Shown: positions 43,056 through 52,477, counted from the first letter of the stretch. The stretch: 64,000 bases of DNA from JAPOUP01 sp965221405 (GCA_965221405.1 CBDCSE010000002.1:1674001-1738000); one strand, 5' to 3'. Translations and numbers: made by a program. Notes: a model not told the origin generated them from the letters alone.

Positions 43056-44351
43056 AAGTCCTGCTCCGAGTCGTCCCGGTCTTGACGTTTTATCACCCGC
43101 CCCATATGATCCCGCCCATTCCGGTTCGGCCTCGTTCCCCGGCGGCGCAGGTTCCTCCACAGCCCGGCCCTGCGGTCGGCGTGGACGTGTCGGCATGTCC
43201 ACTGCCGGCCCGCCACCGGATGGCCCTTCAGGCGCAGCACCCCGGAGACCCGCGCAGGGCTCCAGCCCTGCGCCAGCCGCCCGTGCAGCGCCTTCATCTC
43301 CGGGTCGGACATGCAGGCCGCCATCGCCGCCATGCAGGGGATGTCCCCCGGACGCCTCCGCCCGGCGCCGCGGCCTGGCGGCTGGCGGTCGCGCCCGGCC
43401 CGCCCGTCCAGGCGACCGGGGACGCAGCCGTGACCGGGCCGATGCCCGGCACCGGGGCCAGGACCGGGTGGCCTGCCGCGGGATCCCCGGAGCCCCTGAC
43501 CAGCTCCCCGGTCCGCCGGTCATACCCGCTGACGGCGGCGTCCAGCCCGGCGAGGACCCTCTGGACCGGCCCGTCGGGATCGGGATCGCCGACCCCGGCG
43601 GGAACCGCCTTCAGTTCCGCGCGCCGGTCGACGGGCGCCTCGCGCAGGCCCGGCATGTCGCGGAGCCTGCCGGCGGTCACGTCGGCCGGCGCCGCGGGCG
43701 CCATGTCCGGGAACGCGGCGCTGAGGGCCGCGGGCAGCCCCGCGCCGGCCCTGTCGGTCCTCCCCGGCGCGCCGCCGGGCCGGTGGAGGTCCCGGCACTG
43801 GCGGGGGTTGACGGTGACGGCCCGGAAGCCCCGGTGCATCCGCCCCGTGGCCTCCATGACGACCCGCTCCGCGCCACCCTCCCCGGGAGGCGGGCGACCC
43901 TGCGCAGGCCGTCGGTGTCGTTGGTGGCGCTGTCGTCCCGCCCGTCGGGTGGATGTTCAGGGTGTGCCTGCTCACGTCCATTCCAGCGCCTGCGGTGGTC
44001 ATGGTCTCCCGCTCCTGTCCTCGTGACGGTCCGGTTCCCGGACCCGGCATCCATCGGGACGCGGGAGGCTCTGGCGGGAGGACGGGCCGGTCACGCTGGC
44101 GCACGGATCCGCGAATGCGATCCAGGGCCGTTCCGGTCCGACCCGTCCTGCGGGCCAGGCCCCGCTCCGCCAGAAAGCCCGCTTTTCATCAGGGCGTGGA
44201 TCCGGGATCTCCCGGGGTGGGTCAGGTGGCGCTGGCCCTTCGGCATAACAGTCTCCCAGTCTGATCACAGGGACTGTCGCCGCCATCCGGCCGATTCGCA
44301 ACGTAATGTGCCGCCTCAGCCTGACCTCACCCACATCGGGTGTTGCACTTC
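43056..44351 (-). mobile_element. IS30-like relic, copy 2, interrupted by an IS110-type element
   Basis: The minus strand from 44351 repeats the IS30-like left end (GAAGTGCAACACCCGATG, then GATGGCGGCGACAGTCCC and GGGAGACTGTTATG at about 44246). It then enters an N-terminal transposase stretch (PKGQRHLTHP...). IS30 coding text reappears at about 43330-43090: LHGRLAQGWSPARVSGVLRL, then HVHADRRAGLWRNLRRRG. Between the two lies an IS110-type transposase relic. The simplest account is an IS110 insertion into an IS30 copy, with decay of both. Confidence 0.65.
43294..44002 (-). pseudogene. IS110-type transposase, frameshifted
   Basis: Successive minus-strand frames give IS110 motifs. The N-terminus MTTAGAGMDVSRHTLNIHP is the DEDD RuvC-like start. 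MEATGRMHRGFRAVTVNPRQ, in another frame, follows M-E-A-T-G...V-V-N-P-R-Q. VPGIGPVTAASPVAW is the C-terminal helix-hairpin-helix motif. At least two frameshifts are needed to join them. It is almost pure G/C at third positions. Confidence 0.65.
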
Positions 44352-44370
44352 GATAATGTAATGCGCTGCT

Positions 44371-45375
44371 TCAACTCGTGTGTCCCGCGATAAGCTTGAA
44401 AGGAAGCTCGGTTGTTCTCGGAACATTCTGGCTCGCGAGGGAATTCAACACTGCCCGAGCGGCACGTTGACCGACTTCGAAGCGCGGAAACTGGACGGTG
44501 GTCAACTGCATCGGCAGTTGCTGACCGACCTCCAAACCACCAAAACCGCAGATTGCGACGTCGTCCGGAATGGTGCGGTCCCGATCCTGGCAGAGAAAGA
44601 ACCCGCCAACGGCCATCAAATCGTTGCCGAAGATTACCGCGTCTATGGTGTCATCCTGTTCGAATAGGTGAAGAAGCCCGTCCTGACCTTCCTGAATTCC
44701 GGGCGGAGCATGGTAAAGGTTGGGGGCGACCAGCGGGTACCCTCGGCTCACAAGATGCTCACGAACCGCAGAAAACCTTGCCGAGGCGGCAAATTCGGTT
44801 CCGTGCCAGCCAAGAAAAGCCAACCTGCGATACCCCCGGGCCAAAAGATGATCTGTCAGGGCGCGGGCAGCGGCGGCGTGGTCAAAGCCGACGCAACGGT
44901 CAATGGGTTCGCCCGAGACCTCCATGATCTCGACCACGGGGATCCGGGCCTGCGACAGCAGATTCTTCGTGCGCTTGGTGTGCACGAAATCGTTGACGAT
45001 GATGCCAGCCGCATTCCAGGACAAGAATGATTCGACCAGACTTTCCTCGCGACCTACATCATAGTCGGTGACGCCGACAACCGGGTTGTAACCGGCCTTT
45101 TCAAGTTCTTTCGTGATGCCGCTCAGAACCTCGGGGAAGATGCCGACTTGTAGAGACGGAAGAATGACGCCGACCTGGTTGGACCGGTGCGAACTGAGCG
45201 ACCCGGCCATGCGGTTCTTGACATAACCAAGCTCCTCGACGGCGGCAAGAACCCGGTCACGGGTGCGGGCCGACACCGTTCCCCGGCCCGAGAGCGCACG
45301 GCTGACGGTCATATCGGACAGCCCCAGATTACGGGCAATATCCTTTTGGGTGTGACGGCGCTTAGTCAGAAACAC
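44371..45375 (-). CDS. LacI-family transcriptional regulator (LacI-1)
   Basis: A 334-residue repressor. The N-terminal helix-turn-helix and hinge read TQKDIARNLGLSDMTVSRAL, then RDRVLAAVEELGYVKNRMAG. The type 1 periplasmic-binding-protein effector domain follows (VGVILPSLQVGIFPEVLSGI, then AVIFGNDLMAVGGFF). The start codon is GTG. It is divergent from the TTT transporter operon, with a 6-bp inverted repeat between them. Its 3' end lies 20 bases from the IS30-like end at 44351. It probably controls the TTT-sulfatase operon. Confidence 0.9.
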   Translation of the reverse strand: MFLTKRRHTQKDIARNLGLSDMTVSRALSGRGTVSARTRDRVLAAVEELGYVKNRMAGSLSSHRSNQVGVILPSLQVGIFPEVLSGITKELEKAGYNPVVGVTDYDVGREESLVESFLSWNAAGIIVNDFVHTKRTKNLLSQARIPVVEIMEVSGEPIDRCVGFDHAAAARALTDHLLARGYRRLAFLGWHGTEFAASARFSAVREHLVSRGYPLVAPNLYHAPPGIQEGQDGLLHLFEQDDTIDAVIFGNDLMAVGGFFLCQDRDRTIPDDVAICGFGGLEVGQQLPMQLTTVQFPRFEVGQRAARAVLNSLASQNVPRTTELPFKLIAGHTS

Positions 45376-45385
45376 TTACCTAATA

Positions 45386-45405
45386 GTTGATGGTAGACAA
45401 TCAAC
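45386..45405. promoter_or_regulatory. Possible operator of LacI-1
   Basis: GTTGAT and ATCAAC form an exact inverted repeat with an 8-base spacer, 11 bases upstream of the regulator start and 62 bases before the TctC-type gene. Total span and position fit a LacI-family autoregulatory and divergent operator, but only one copy is seen. Confidence 0.4.
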
Positions 45406-45466
45406 AATAGCAAGCTTTCTGAACCGGTGCTAGAGTAGCTTCAGGTTCAATCGGGAGAATAGATAG

Positions 45467-46405
45467 ATGTTGTTGGGAAAGGTATTGATCGGGGTGGGTT
45501 CATTGGCGCTTACGGCGAATGCCGCGATGGCGGAGTACCCCGAACGTGCGGTGACGGTGATGGTGCCCTTCGCGGCGGGCGGCGGAGCAGATGTGCCCGC
45601 GCGGTTCCTGGCGCAGGAACTTGAGCGCGAGCTTGGACAATCCGTCGTGGTGACCAACGTCGTCGGCGCGGGCGGCACGATCGGGGCCACGCAACTGGCC
45701 GATGGTCCAAGCGATGGCCACAACATCGGCTTCATGCCAGTTGGTACGACCACCACGCAGCCGCATCTGAGGGACACGAGCTATAACGACGAAAGCTTCA
45801 CACCGATCTGCATGGTGGCCTCAGGGCCGTTTTACCTTGTGGTCAGCCCCGAGGGCGGCATCGATAGTTGGGAAGACTTCGCGGCCAAGGCCAAGGATGA
45901 TGGCGCGACGTTCACTGGTGCTGCACCCGGCTCGCTGGCGCATGTGACCTCGGTCGCGCTTGGCGCTATGCTAGACACCGAAATCGGCTATCTGCCGACA
46001 TCGGGTGGCGGCGAAGCGGTGAACGAGGTTATGGGAGGCCGGGCCGATGCAACCGCCTGGTTCTCGGATTTCGACGTGCGCTTTGGGTTGAAGGCGCTGG
46101 CTATTTTCGCGCCGGAACGGTCGGACATCCATCCCGACGTTCCCACAAGCGGCGAGTTGGGCCATCCGTCGGATATCGCCGTCTGGATGGGGCTTTTCGC
46201 ACCTGCCGGGACGCCCGGCGATGTGGTCGCCAAGCTGGACAGCGCCTGTGGCGCGGCGGTGGCCTCGGATGGGTTCACGGCCAATATGGCCGAGGCAAAC
46301 CGCGAGATTCGCTATTTGAACGCTGCTGAATTCGACACGTTCTTCCATGAGGCCTACAAGCAGAACGGCGAGCTGTTGCGCAACGCGGGCCTCGTGTCCA
46401 ACTGA
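45467..46405 (+). CDS. TTT transporter substrate-binding protein (TctC family)
   Basis: Periplasmic binder of the tripartite tricarboxylate transporter family, 312 residues. A signal peptide ends near residue 22 (SLALTANAAMAEYPE). Family text: RAVTVMVPFAAGGGADVPAR, VVTNVVGAGGTIGATQLA and GGGEAVNEVMGGRADAT. It binds a carboxylate for the TctB/TctA subunits encoded next. First gene of the LacI-1-associated operon; GGGAG lies upstream of the ATG. Confidence 0.9.
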   Translation: MLLGKVLIGVGSLALTANAAMAEYPERAVTVMVPFAAGGGADVPARFLAQELERELGQSVVVTNVVGAGGTIGATQLADGPSDGHNIGFMPVGTTTTQPHLRDTSYNDESFTPICMVASGPFYLVVSPEGGIDSWEDFAAKAKDDGATFTGAAPGSLAHVTSVALGAMLDTEIGYLPTSGGGEAVNEVMGGRADATAWFSDFDVRFGLKALAIFAPERSDIHPDVPTSGELGHPSDIAVWMGLFAPAGTPGDVVAKLDSACGAAVASDGFTANMAEANREIRYLNAAEFDTFFHEAYKQNGELLRNAGLVSN

Positions 46406-46432
46406 CCTCTCCGCTAGCGCCCATGGGATTAG

Positions 46433-46978
46433 GTGCGGCGCTGGCACTTTGGCAGTCCGAGGACCGAATTTTGGATCCTCGGGCTGGCTGGTTTAGCCTT
46501 AAGCAGGGGTGATCTGGCGATACGCGGATTGGAAATGACACTCGCGGCAAGCCTGTTGCTTATGGGAATCGGCTTATTGGCGATGACCCTTCAACCGGCG
46601 TTCGATGTGCCGACATTCGGCGGCGATGTGGGGCCCGCCTTTGCCCCACGCGGATATCTGGTCGCCTGGATTGGCCTCTCGCTAGTGGTTCTGATCCAGG
46701 CCGCGCGGACCAAAGGCACACCGCTGGCTTCTTACGGTGATATCTCGCGGCTCTGTGCGGTGGTTGCCATCGGCGTCGCCACAGGCATCGCCATGCTCTG
46801 GGTCGGCTTTGTCATCGCCGCAGTGCCCGGGTTCTTCGCCTTCACCTATGCCCTTGGGTATCGCCGGATCGGAATGCTCGCAATCCTGAGCCTCTCTTTA
46901 CCCCTTACGATCTGGCTGTTGTTCACCTTCGGGTTCGAGCTTCTTTTGCCACGCTCACCCTGGTTTGGCAGGCTTTAA
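46433..46978 (+). CDS. TTT transporter small permease (TctB family)
   Basis: A 181-residue membrane protein with about four hydrophobic helices (residues about 35-52, 75-90, 106-140, 144-165). The conserved G-x-G-P-x-F-x-P-R region is GGDVGPAFAPRGYLVAWIG. I use the GTG at 46433, but the family-typical N-terminus is poorly conserved and an initiator at 46423 in another frame was rejected. It lies 2 bases before the TctA-type gene. Confidence 0.75.
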   Translation: MRRWHFGSPRTEFWILGLAGLALSRGDLAIRGLEMTLAASLLLMGIGLLAMTLQPAFDVPTFGGDVGPAFAPRGYLVAWIGLSLVVLIQAARTKGTPLASYGDISRLCAVVAIGVATGIAMLWVGFVIAAVPGFFAFTYALGYRRIGMLAILSLSLPLTIWLLFTFGFELLLPRSPWFGRL

Positions 46979-46981
46979 GCG

Positions 46982-48472
46982 ATGGAGCTCATCCTTCAGG
47001 CTCTTGGGCAGTTCAACAGTCCGGCCGTTTTGGTCGCGCTGATCTTGGGCGGGCTTTGGGGCACACTGGCAGGCGTTCTGCCCGGTATCGGCACGGTTGC
47101 CGCGCTGATCATCGCCCTGCCATTCACTTTCGCGATGGCGACCGAGGCGTCCATGGCGCTCTTTCTGTCGATCTATGTCACCAGCGTTTACGGCGGCTCG
47201 ATCTCGGCGATCCTCATCAACACGCCAGGCACGCCGCAATCGGCGGCAACCGTGCTCGACGGCTATCCCATGGCGCAGGCGGGCAAGGCGGATCTGGCCA
47301 TCGGATGGGCGACCATGGCCAGTTTCATCGGCGGCATCTTCTCGCTGGTCATCCTCATAGTGGCTGCCCCGGTTCTGGCCCGTGTCTCGGTCGCCTTCGG
47401 CCCCCCTGCGATCTTTGCTATCGTTCTTTTCGCGCTGACTTGCATCGCCTGGCTGTCTGAAGGGAGCATGGCCAAGGGGCTTCTGGGCGGGATGGTCGGG
47501 CTTTGGCTCACCACCATCGGGCCGGACAATTACACCGGCATGACGCGGTACCATTTCGGCACAGAAATGCTGCGGGGTGGGCTGACCCTGATCCCGATCC
47601 TGATCGGCTTGTTCGCGCTGTCAGAAGTTTTCGTGCGCACGGCGAATGTCGGGAAAACCACGCCCGGCACCAAAATGAATGTCGGGTTTCGATTGCCTCC
47701 CTTGAAGGAGATGACAGCCCGCTGGCGGGAGTTCCTGCGCGCCAGCGTCATGGGCACCTTCATCGGCATCCTGCCCGGCACCGGCGCTATGGCGGCGACC
47801 TTTGCGACCTATACCGCCGCCAAACGCTTTTCTCCCAACCGCGCGAAGCTGGGGACCGGAGAGCCGGATGGGCTGATCGCATCGGAAACCTCGAACAACG
47901 CGGTGACCGGCGGTGCTTTGGTGCCGACCCTGGCACTCGGCATTCCGGGCGACGGCGGCACCCTGGTGCTCTTGGGCGTGATGACGATCAAGGGTGTGAC
48001 ACCCGGCTTCGATCTGGTCAACAACAACCCCCATGTCTTGACAGCGGCTTTCATCATGGTGCTGCTGGCCAATATCATCATGGTCGGGACCGGCATGGTC
48101 TCGGCTCGTCTGTTTGAGCGGCTTCTGAGGGTGCCGGAGCCGCTTTTGATGGGAATGATCCTTCTCTTCTCACTGGTCGGCGCCTTTGTCGTGCGGAGCA
48201 ATCCGCTTGATCTGATCGTCTGCGTGCTGGCAGGCGTGGCGGGTGTGGCGTTACGCATCGCGCGCTATCCGGTGGCGCCGATCGTGATCGGCGTCGCACT
48301 TGGGTTCATCTTCGAGGCCAAGCTGCGTCAGGGGCTGATCGCCAGTCGAGGCAGCCTGTGGGCCTTTGTCACCGACCCGATTGCCCTGCCGATCTTCGCC
48401 CTGACCGCGTTTATGATTATGGCGGCTCTGGCGCGAGGGCTCCGGTCCGAACCAATAGAGGAGGTGACATGA
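46982..48472 (+). CDS. TTT transporter large permease (TctA family)
   Basis: A 496-residue channel subunit with about 11-12 helices. Signature motifs: LWGTLAGVLPGIGTVAALII near residue 25, VYGGSISAILINTPGTPQSAAT (two overlapping glycine/proline hairpins, near residue 70), and the second repeat GTFIGILPGTGAMAATFATYT with GIPGDGGTLVLLGVMTIKGV. It overlaps the sulfatase gene start by 4 bases, linking uptake directly to desulfation. Confidence 0.93.
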   Translation: MELILQALGQFNSPAVLVALILGGLWGTLAGVLPGIGTVAALIIALPFTFAMATEASMALFLSIYVTSVYGGSISAILINTPGTPQSAATVLDGYPMAQAGKADLAIGWATMASFIGGIFSLVILIVAAPVLARVSVAFGPPAIFAIVLFALTCIAWLSEGSMAKGLLGGMVGLWLTTIGPDNYTGMTRYHFGTEMLRGGLTLIPILIGLFALSEVFVRTANVGKTTPGTKMNVGFRLPPLKEMTARWREFLRASVMGTFIGILPGTGAMAATFATYTAAKRFSPNRAKLGTGEPDGLIASETSNNAVTGGALVPTLALGIPGDGGTLVLLGVMTIKGVTPGFDLVNNNPHVLTAAFIMVLLANIIMVGTGMVSARLFERLLRVPEPLLMGMILLFSLVGAFVVRSNPLDLIVCVLAGVAGVALRIARYPVAPIVIGVALGFIFEAKLRQGLIASRGSLWAFVTDPIALPIFALTAFMIMAALARGLRSEPIEEVT

Positions 48473-49968
48473 CGCGCCCAAACGTTCTTCTGATCGTGAC
48501 CGATCACTGGTCGGCCAACCTTCTGGGCGCCGCCGGTCACCCGGTGATCCGCACGCCTACACTAGACCAACTGGCCCAGTGCGGCACTCGGTTCACCAAT
48601 GCCTATTCCGAGCATCCCGTGTGCATTCCCGCCCGCCGCTCGCTGATGACAGGCACTTCCGCGAAGGAGCACGGCGACCGAACGTTTCAGGCCGAGCTGC
48701 CGATGCCCGCCCACTTGCCAACCATGGCGCAGACCTTCCGCGACGCCGGGTATCAAGCCTATGGCGTCGGCAAAACCCACACCTATCCGCAGCGCGACCG
48801 TCTTGGATTTGACGATATCCTTTTGGATGACGAGGGACGCACCCATCACGGCGTGACCGACGACTATGAGATCTACCTTGGCGACAAGGGCTATCTTGGG
48901 CGTCAGTTCGGCCATGGCACCTCGAACAACGGATATGCCGCGACGACCTGGCATCTGCCGGAAGAGGTCCATGCGACAAACTGGGCGACCGAGCAGATGT
49001 GTCGGATCATCCGCCGCCGCGACCCAACCCGGCCCGCCTTCTGGTATCTGGGATATCGGCATCCTCATCCGCCCCTGGTGCCGCCCGCGCGGTTTCTGGA
49101 GTTCTATCGGAATGTCGCTCTCGATGAGGCCTATTCGGGGGACTGGACCCACGATGAAGACCTGCCTCTGACACTTCAGGCTTTCCGGTCGCGGTATCGG
49201 CTCAGCCACGAGGAGGCGCAGTGGGCACGGCGGCATTTCTATGCTCTTTGCACCCAGATCGACCAGCAGATCGGCTTGCTCATCGGCACGCTCCGCGAGG
49301 AAGGGCAGCTTGAAAACACCATCATCCTGTTCACTTCCGACCATGGTGAAAGCCTCGGCAATCACGGGATTTGGGCCAAGCAGAATTTCTATGAATCTTC
49401 GGCCAATATCCCGATGCTTTTGATCGGCGTGAAGGATGACGCACGGGTCAGACCCAATCAAACCGATGATCGTCTTGTGGCTCTGGCGGATGTGATGCCT
49501 ACGCTTCTACATCTCGCTGGCATAGAAGCGCCCGGAATTGTTACCGGGCGCTCGATGCTAGGAGCGCCGCGCGAGCATCTTTATGGCGAATTTGGCGAGG
49601 GCGAACTTTCCAGCCGGATGATCCACGATGGCCGCCACAAGCTTGTCTACTACGCGGCTGGAAATCGCTGCCAGCTTTTCGATCTGGCGGAGGATCCTTC
49701 CGAGTTGACGGACCGCTCGGGCGATTCGGACTATCGCGATACGCTCGAGCGCCTGACGCAGTTTCTGATTGGGGCGCTTTATGGCTCCGACCTCGACTGG
49801 GTGAGGGATGGCGCGCTTCTGGGCCTGCCGAACCGGCACTACAGGCCCGCACCGAACCGGGGCCTTGGTCTGATGCGTGGGCATCAATGGCCGGTGCCTC
49901 CGGTCAATCCGGATGGGCTGATGAACTTCTTCCCGGAAACACCTGACGAGAAGGACGACCGGACATGA
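48469..49968 (+). CDS. Type I sulfatase
   Basis: A 499-residue sulfatase. The formylglycine site is C-I-P-A-R (Cys52 in HPVCIPARRSLMTG). Metal ligands: D12 (LLIVTDHW), and DH in FTSDHGESLGNHG. No signal peptide, so it should be cytosolic. Its start overlaps the TctA-type stop and its stop overlaps the SDR that follows. The FGE gene needed for its maturation is three genes downstream. It likely removes sulfate from a carboxylated substrate brought in by the TTT system. Confidence 0.9.
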   Translation: MTRPNVLLIVTDHWSANLLGAAGHPVIRTPTLDQLAQCGTRFTNAYSEHPVCIPARRSLMTGTSAKEHGDRTFQAELPMPAHLPTMAQTFRDAGYQAYGVGKTHTYPQRDRLGFDDILLDDEGRTHHGVTDDYEIYLGDKGYLGRQFGHGTSNNGYAATTWHLPEEVHATNWATEQMCRIIRRRDPTRPAFWYLGYRHPHPPLVPPARFLEFYRNVALDEAYSGDWTHDEDLPLTLQAFRSRYRLSHEEAQWARRHFYALCTQIDQQIGLLIGTLREEGQLENTIILFTSDHGESLGNHGIWAKQNFYESSANIPMLLIGVKDDARVRPNQTDDRLVALADVMPTLLHLAGIEAPGIVTGRSMLGAPREHLYGEFGEGELSSRMIHDGRHKLVYYAAGNRCQLFDLAEDPSELTDRSGDSDYRDTLERLTQFLIGALYGSDLDWVRDGALLGLPNRHYRPAPNRGLGLMRGHQWPVPPVNPDGLMNFFPETPDEKDDRT

Positions 49969-50705
49969 GTCCAATGGAAAACGCCGTTGTCACCGGTGCC
50001 ACAAGCGGGATTGGCAGGGCCACGGTGCAGGCCTTGTGCGCCTCAGGGCGGCGCGTGCTCGCCATTGCACGGAGGAAGGACAGGCTCGCTTCCCTAGCCG
50101 AGGACACTGGGGCCGAAACCTTGACTGCCGATGTACGCCACACAGCGAAGATCTCCGCCGCCATGGAGCGGTTTCACCCAGATATCCTGATCAACAACGC
50201 CGGTGTCGGTCATGGCATCACCGGCCTCGACGGGCTGGACGCGGCGACGGTGCAGGAAGCTTTCGACATTAACGTTATCGCGCCAACGCAACTGATCGCG
50301 GCAGCCCTGCCGCAGATGCGCGCCCGCGCCCGGGGGCATATCGTCAACATCGGCTCCATCGCTGGTCTGCACACACTGATCTCCGCCGTTTATGGCGGCG
50401 GGAAATCGGCGATTCACCGGATCAGCCAGAACCTGCGCTTCGAACTCTCCGGCTCGGGTATTCGGGTGACCGAGATCTGCCCCGGACGGGTGGCCTCCGA
50501 ATTCTACGCCGCCGCCGCCGGGGACCCTGGCAAACTGGCGGCTATGGGGCGCTCGGGCATCACCGAACTGGCGCCCAAGGATGTCGCCTCGGCCATCCTC
50601 TACGCCATCAACACGCCGCAGCATGTGAACGTCTCCCTGATCGAGCTTCTGCCCACCGAACAGGCGGTCGGCGGCGTCAGGGCAGAAGCAACAAAGGAGA
50701 TATGA
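49965..50705 (+). CDS. Short-chain dehydrogenase/reductase
   Basis: Classical SDR of 246 residues. Cofactor motif TGATSGIG near residue 10, NNAGVGHG (the N-N-A-G motif), and catalytic Ser in NIGSIAG with Tyr/Lys in VYGGGKSAIH (near residues 141-145). It probably oxidises the alcohol released by the sulfatase. It overlaps the genes on both sides by 4 bases. Confidence 0.87.
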   Translation: MSPMENAVVTGATSGIGRATVQALCASGRRVLAIARRKDRLASLAEDTGAETLTADVRHTAKISAAMERFHPDILINNAGVGHGITGLDGLDAATVQEAFDINVIAPTQLIAAALPQMRARARGHIVNIGSIAGLHTLISAVYGGGKSAIHRISQNLRFELSGSGIRVTEICPGRVASEFYAAAAGDPGKLAAMGRSGITELAPKDVASAILYAINTPQHVNVSLIELLPTEQAVGGVRAEATKEI

Positions 50706-51454
50706 TGATGGGGCGGCTAGCCGGAAAGACGGCCCTGGTGACGGGGGGCGCCAACGGCATCGGCAGGGCGAGTGTTCTCAGGTTCGTCGAGGAAGGTGCG
50801 CGGGTGGTCATCGCGGATTTCAACAGGGAAGCGGCCGAGGCCTTGGCCCGCGAGATCACCGACGGCGGCGGTTCTGCCCTCGGGCTGGCCTGCGATGTCA
50901 GCGAAGAGGCATCGGTCGAGGCCCTCGTCAGCCGTGCGGTAGAGGAATTCGGCGCGGTGGATGTCTTGCTGAACAGCGCAGGCGGCGGTTCGACCGAAGA
51001 CGGGGCGGTCACCGATCTGTCGCTGGATGAGTTCTGGCGCACGATACGGGTGGACCTTTTTGGCACGCTTCTTTGCTGTCGGCGCGTCATACCCGAAATG
51101 ATCAAGGCGGGCGGCGGGTCGATCATCAACATCTCCTCGCTCCGCGCGGTGATCGGCACAGAGGGTGCCGACGCCTACACCGCCTCGAAAGGCGGCGTCC
51201 TTTCCATGAGCCGGGCGATGGCGATGCAATGGGCCAAAGACGGCATTTGCGTCAATGTCATTGCGCCCGGCGTTGTCCTGACCGAGCGTGTCGCTGCCTT
51301 CATCAATCCGGACAACCCGATCTACCAAAAGTCGCTACTGGGGCCCTCCGACCCGGTCGATGTCGCCAATCTGGCACTCTATCTGGCGTCCGACGAAGCA
51401 CGGAAGGTGACGGGAACGGTTGCTCGCATCGATGGCGGGGCAAGCTGCTACTAA
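50702..51454 (+). CDS. Short-chain dehydrogenase/reductase
   Basis: Second SDR, 250 residues. It has TGGANGIG near residue 15, NSAGGGS in place of NNAG, Ser in NISSLRA, and YTASKGGVLSM for the catalytic Tyr and Lys. Three ATG codons occur in a row region (50702, 50705); AGGAG lies just upstream. Two consecutive SDRs suggest two oxidation steps or two stereoisomers, which is inference. Confidence 0.87.
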   Translation: MMMGRLAGKTALVTGGANGIGRASVLRFVEEGARVVIADFNREAAEALAREITDGGGSALGLACDVSEEASVEALVSRAVEEFGAVDVLLNSAGGGSTEDGAVTDLSLDEFWRTIRVDLFGTLLCCRRVIPEMIKAGGGSIINISSLRAVIGTEGADAYTASKGGVLSMSRAMAMQWAKDGICVNVIAPGVVLTERVAAFINPDNPIYQKSLLGPSDPVDVANLALYLASDEARKVTGTVARIDGGASCY

Positions 51455-51532
51455 GTTGCCACGCATAAGCACGCCTTTCGTATATAACCCACTTATGGAA
51501 AGCTGAATGTTGTCACGGGGGAATTCAGGGAT

Positions 51533-52477
51533 ATGGGCGCGGCTTGCAATTGTGGTTCTGGGCTGAAAAGGCCCGCAAGGGGAACAGGGCAGGTGTCTGC
51601 GCCGCCCATACGACCACGTGAAAATGCGTCCTTCTTCGAAAGCGCGGATATTCCGGGTGGCACTTCGTATCTGGGCACCGACAGGCCCCAATACCCCGTC
51701 GATGGCGAAGGCCCTCTGAAAACTTCAAGGATTGCCCCTTTTCAAATGGACCCTTGCACTGTCACCAATGCGCGGTTCGAGGAGTTCGTCGCGGACACCG
51801 GCTATGTCACCGACGCGGAAACTATAGGGACCTCCCTTGTTTTCGAAGGTCTCTTGCCGGACCCGCGCCGGGCTGTGCCAAGGGTCGCCGAGGCCCCCTG
51901 GTGGTGCGATATCGAAGGTGCCAGTTGGCGCGATCCTTTCGGGCCGGGCAGTGCAGATCAGCGTGATCCTGATCACCCGGTCGTGCATGTCTCCTGGCAC
52001 GATGCCCGCGCCTTTGCGGCCTGGGCCGGGGGCCGCCTGCCGACCGAAGCGGAGTGGGAGCACGCCGCGCGGGGCGGGTTGGGCGATGTCCGTTTTCCGT
52101 GGGGTGACAATGAGCCCGACGATATCAGTCATTTTCCCTGCAACATCTGGCAGGGCCACTTCCCCGACACCAGTTTGGCGCTGGATGGCTTTGCGGGCCT
52201 TGCGCCTGCCCGGTCCTTTGAACCGAACCATTATGGCCTTTTCAATATGGTCGGCAATGTCTGGGAGTGGACAGCGGAGCCGTTCAAGGTGCGCTCGCTG
52301 AAAAAGTCCGTCCGTTCCCTGCACCAAGGCAAGACGGGATACAAACTGGTCAAGGGCGGCTCGTTTCTCTGCCATATCGGTTACTGCTACCGCTACAGGA
52401 TCGCCGCACGGAGCGGCACATCTCCTGACAGTTCAACGTCGCATACCGGACTGCGTTTGGTCTATGATCCGGCATAA
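51533..52477 (+). CDS. Formylglycine-generating enzyme (FGE, sulfatase maturase)
   Basis: Copper-dependent oxidase of 314 residues that converts the active-site Cys of type I sulfatases to formylglycine. Family text: IPGGTSYLGTD, HPVVHVSWHDARAFAAWAGG, RLPTEAEWEHAARGG, NMVGNVWEWTAEPF. The key pair of cysteines is in GSFLCHIGYCYRYRIAAR (C and C five apart), matching the catalytic CxxxxC of FGE. No signal peptide, fitting cytosolic action. It lies 78 bases after the SDR gene and three genes from the CIPAR sulfatase, and should serve the sulfatase at 35137 too. Confidence 0.92.
   Translation: MGAACNCGSGLKRPARGTGQVSAPPIRPRENASFFESADIPGGTSYLGTDRPQYPVDGEGPLKTSRIAPFQMDPCTVTNARFEEFVADTGYVTDAETIGTSLVFEGLLPDPRRAVPRVAEAPWWCDIEGASWRDPFGPGSADQRDPDHPVVHVSWHDARAFAAWAGGRLPTEAEWEHAARGGLGDVRFPWGDNEPDDISHFPCNIWQGHFPDTSLALDGFAGLAPARSFEPNHYGLFNMVGNVWEWTAEPFKVRSLKKSVRSLHQGKTGYKLVKGGSFLCHIGYCYRYRIAARSGTSPDSSTSHTGLRLVYDPA

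Noticed and set aside
42713..43333. A single minus-strand frame joining IS30 text to the rimP promoter region
   Set aside because: It runs through the short repeat and the operon leader, so only its first part (IS30 relic) is meaningful.
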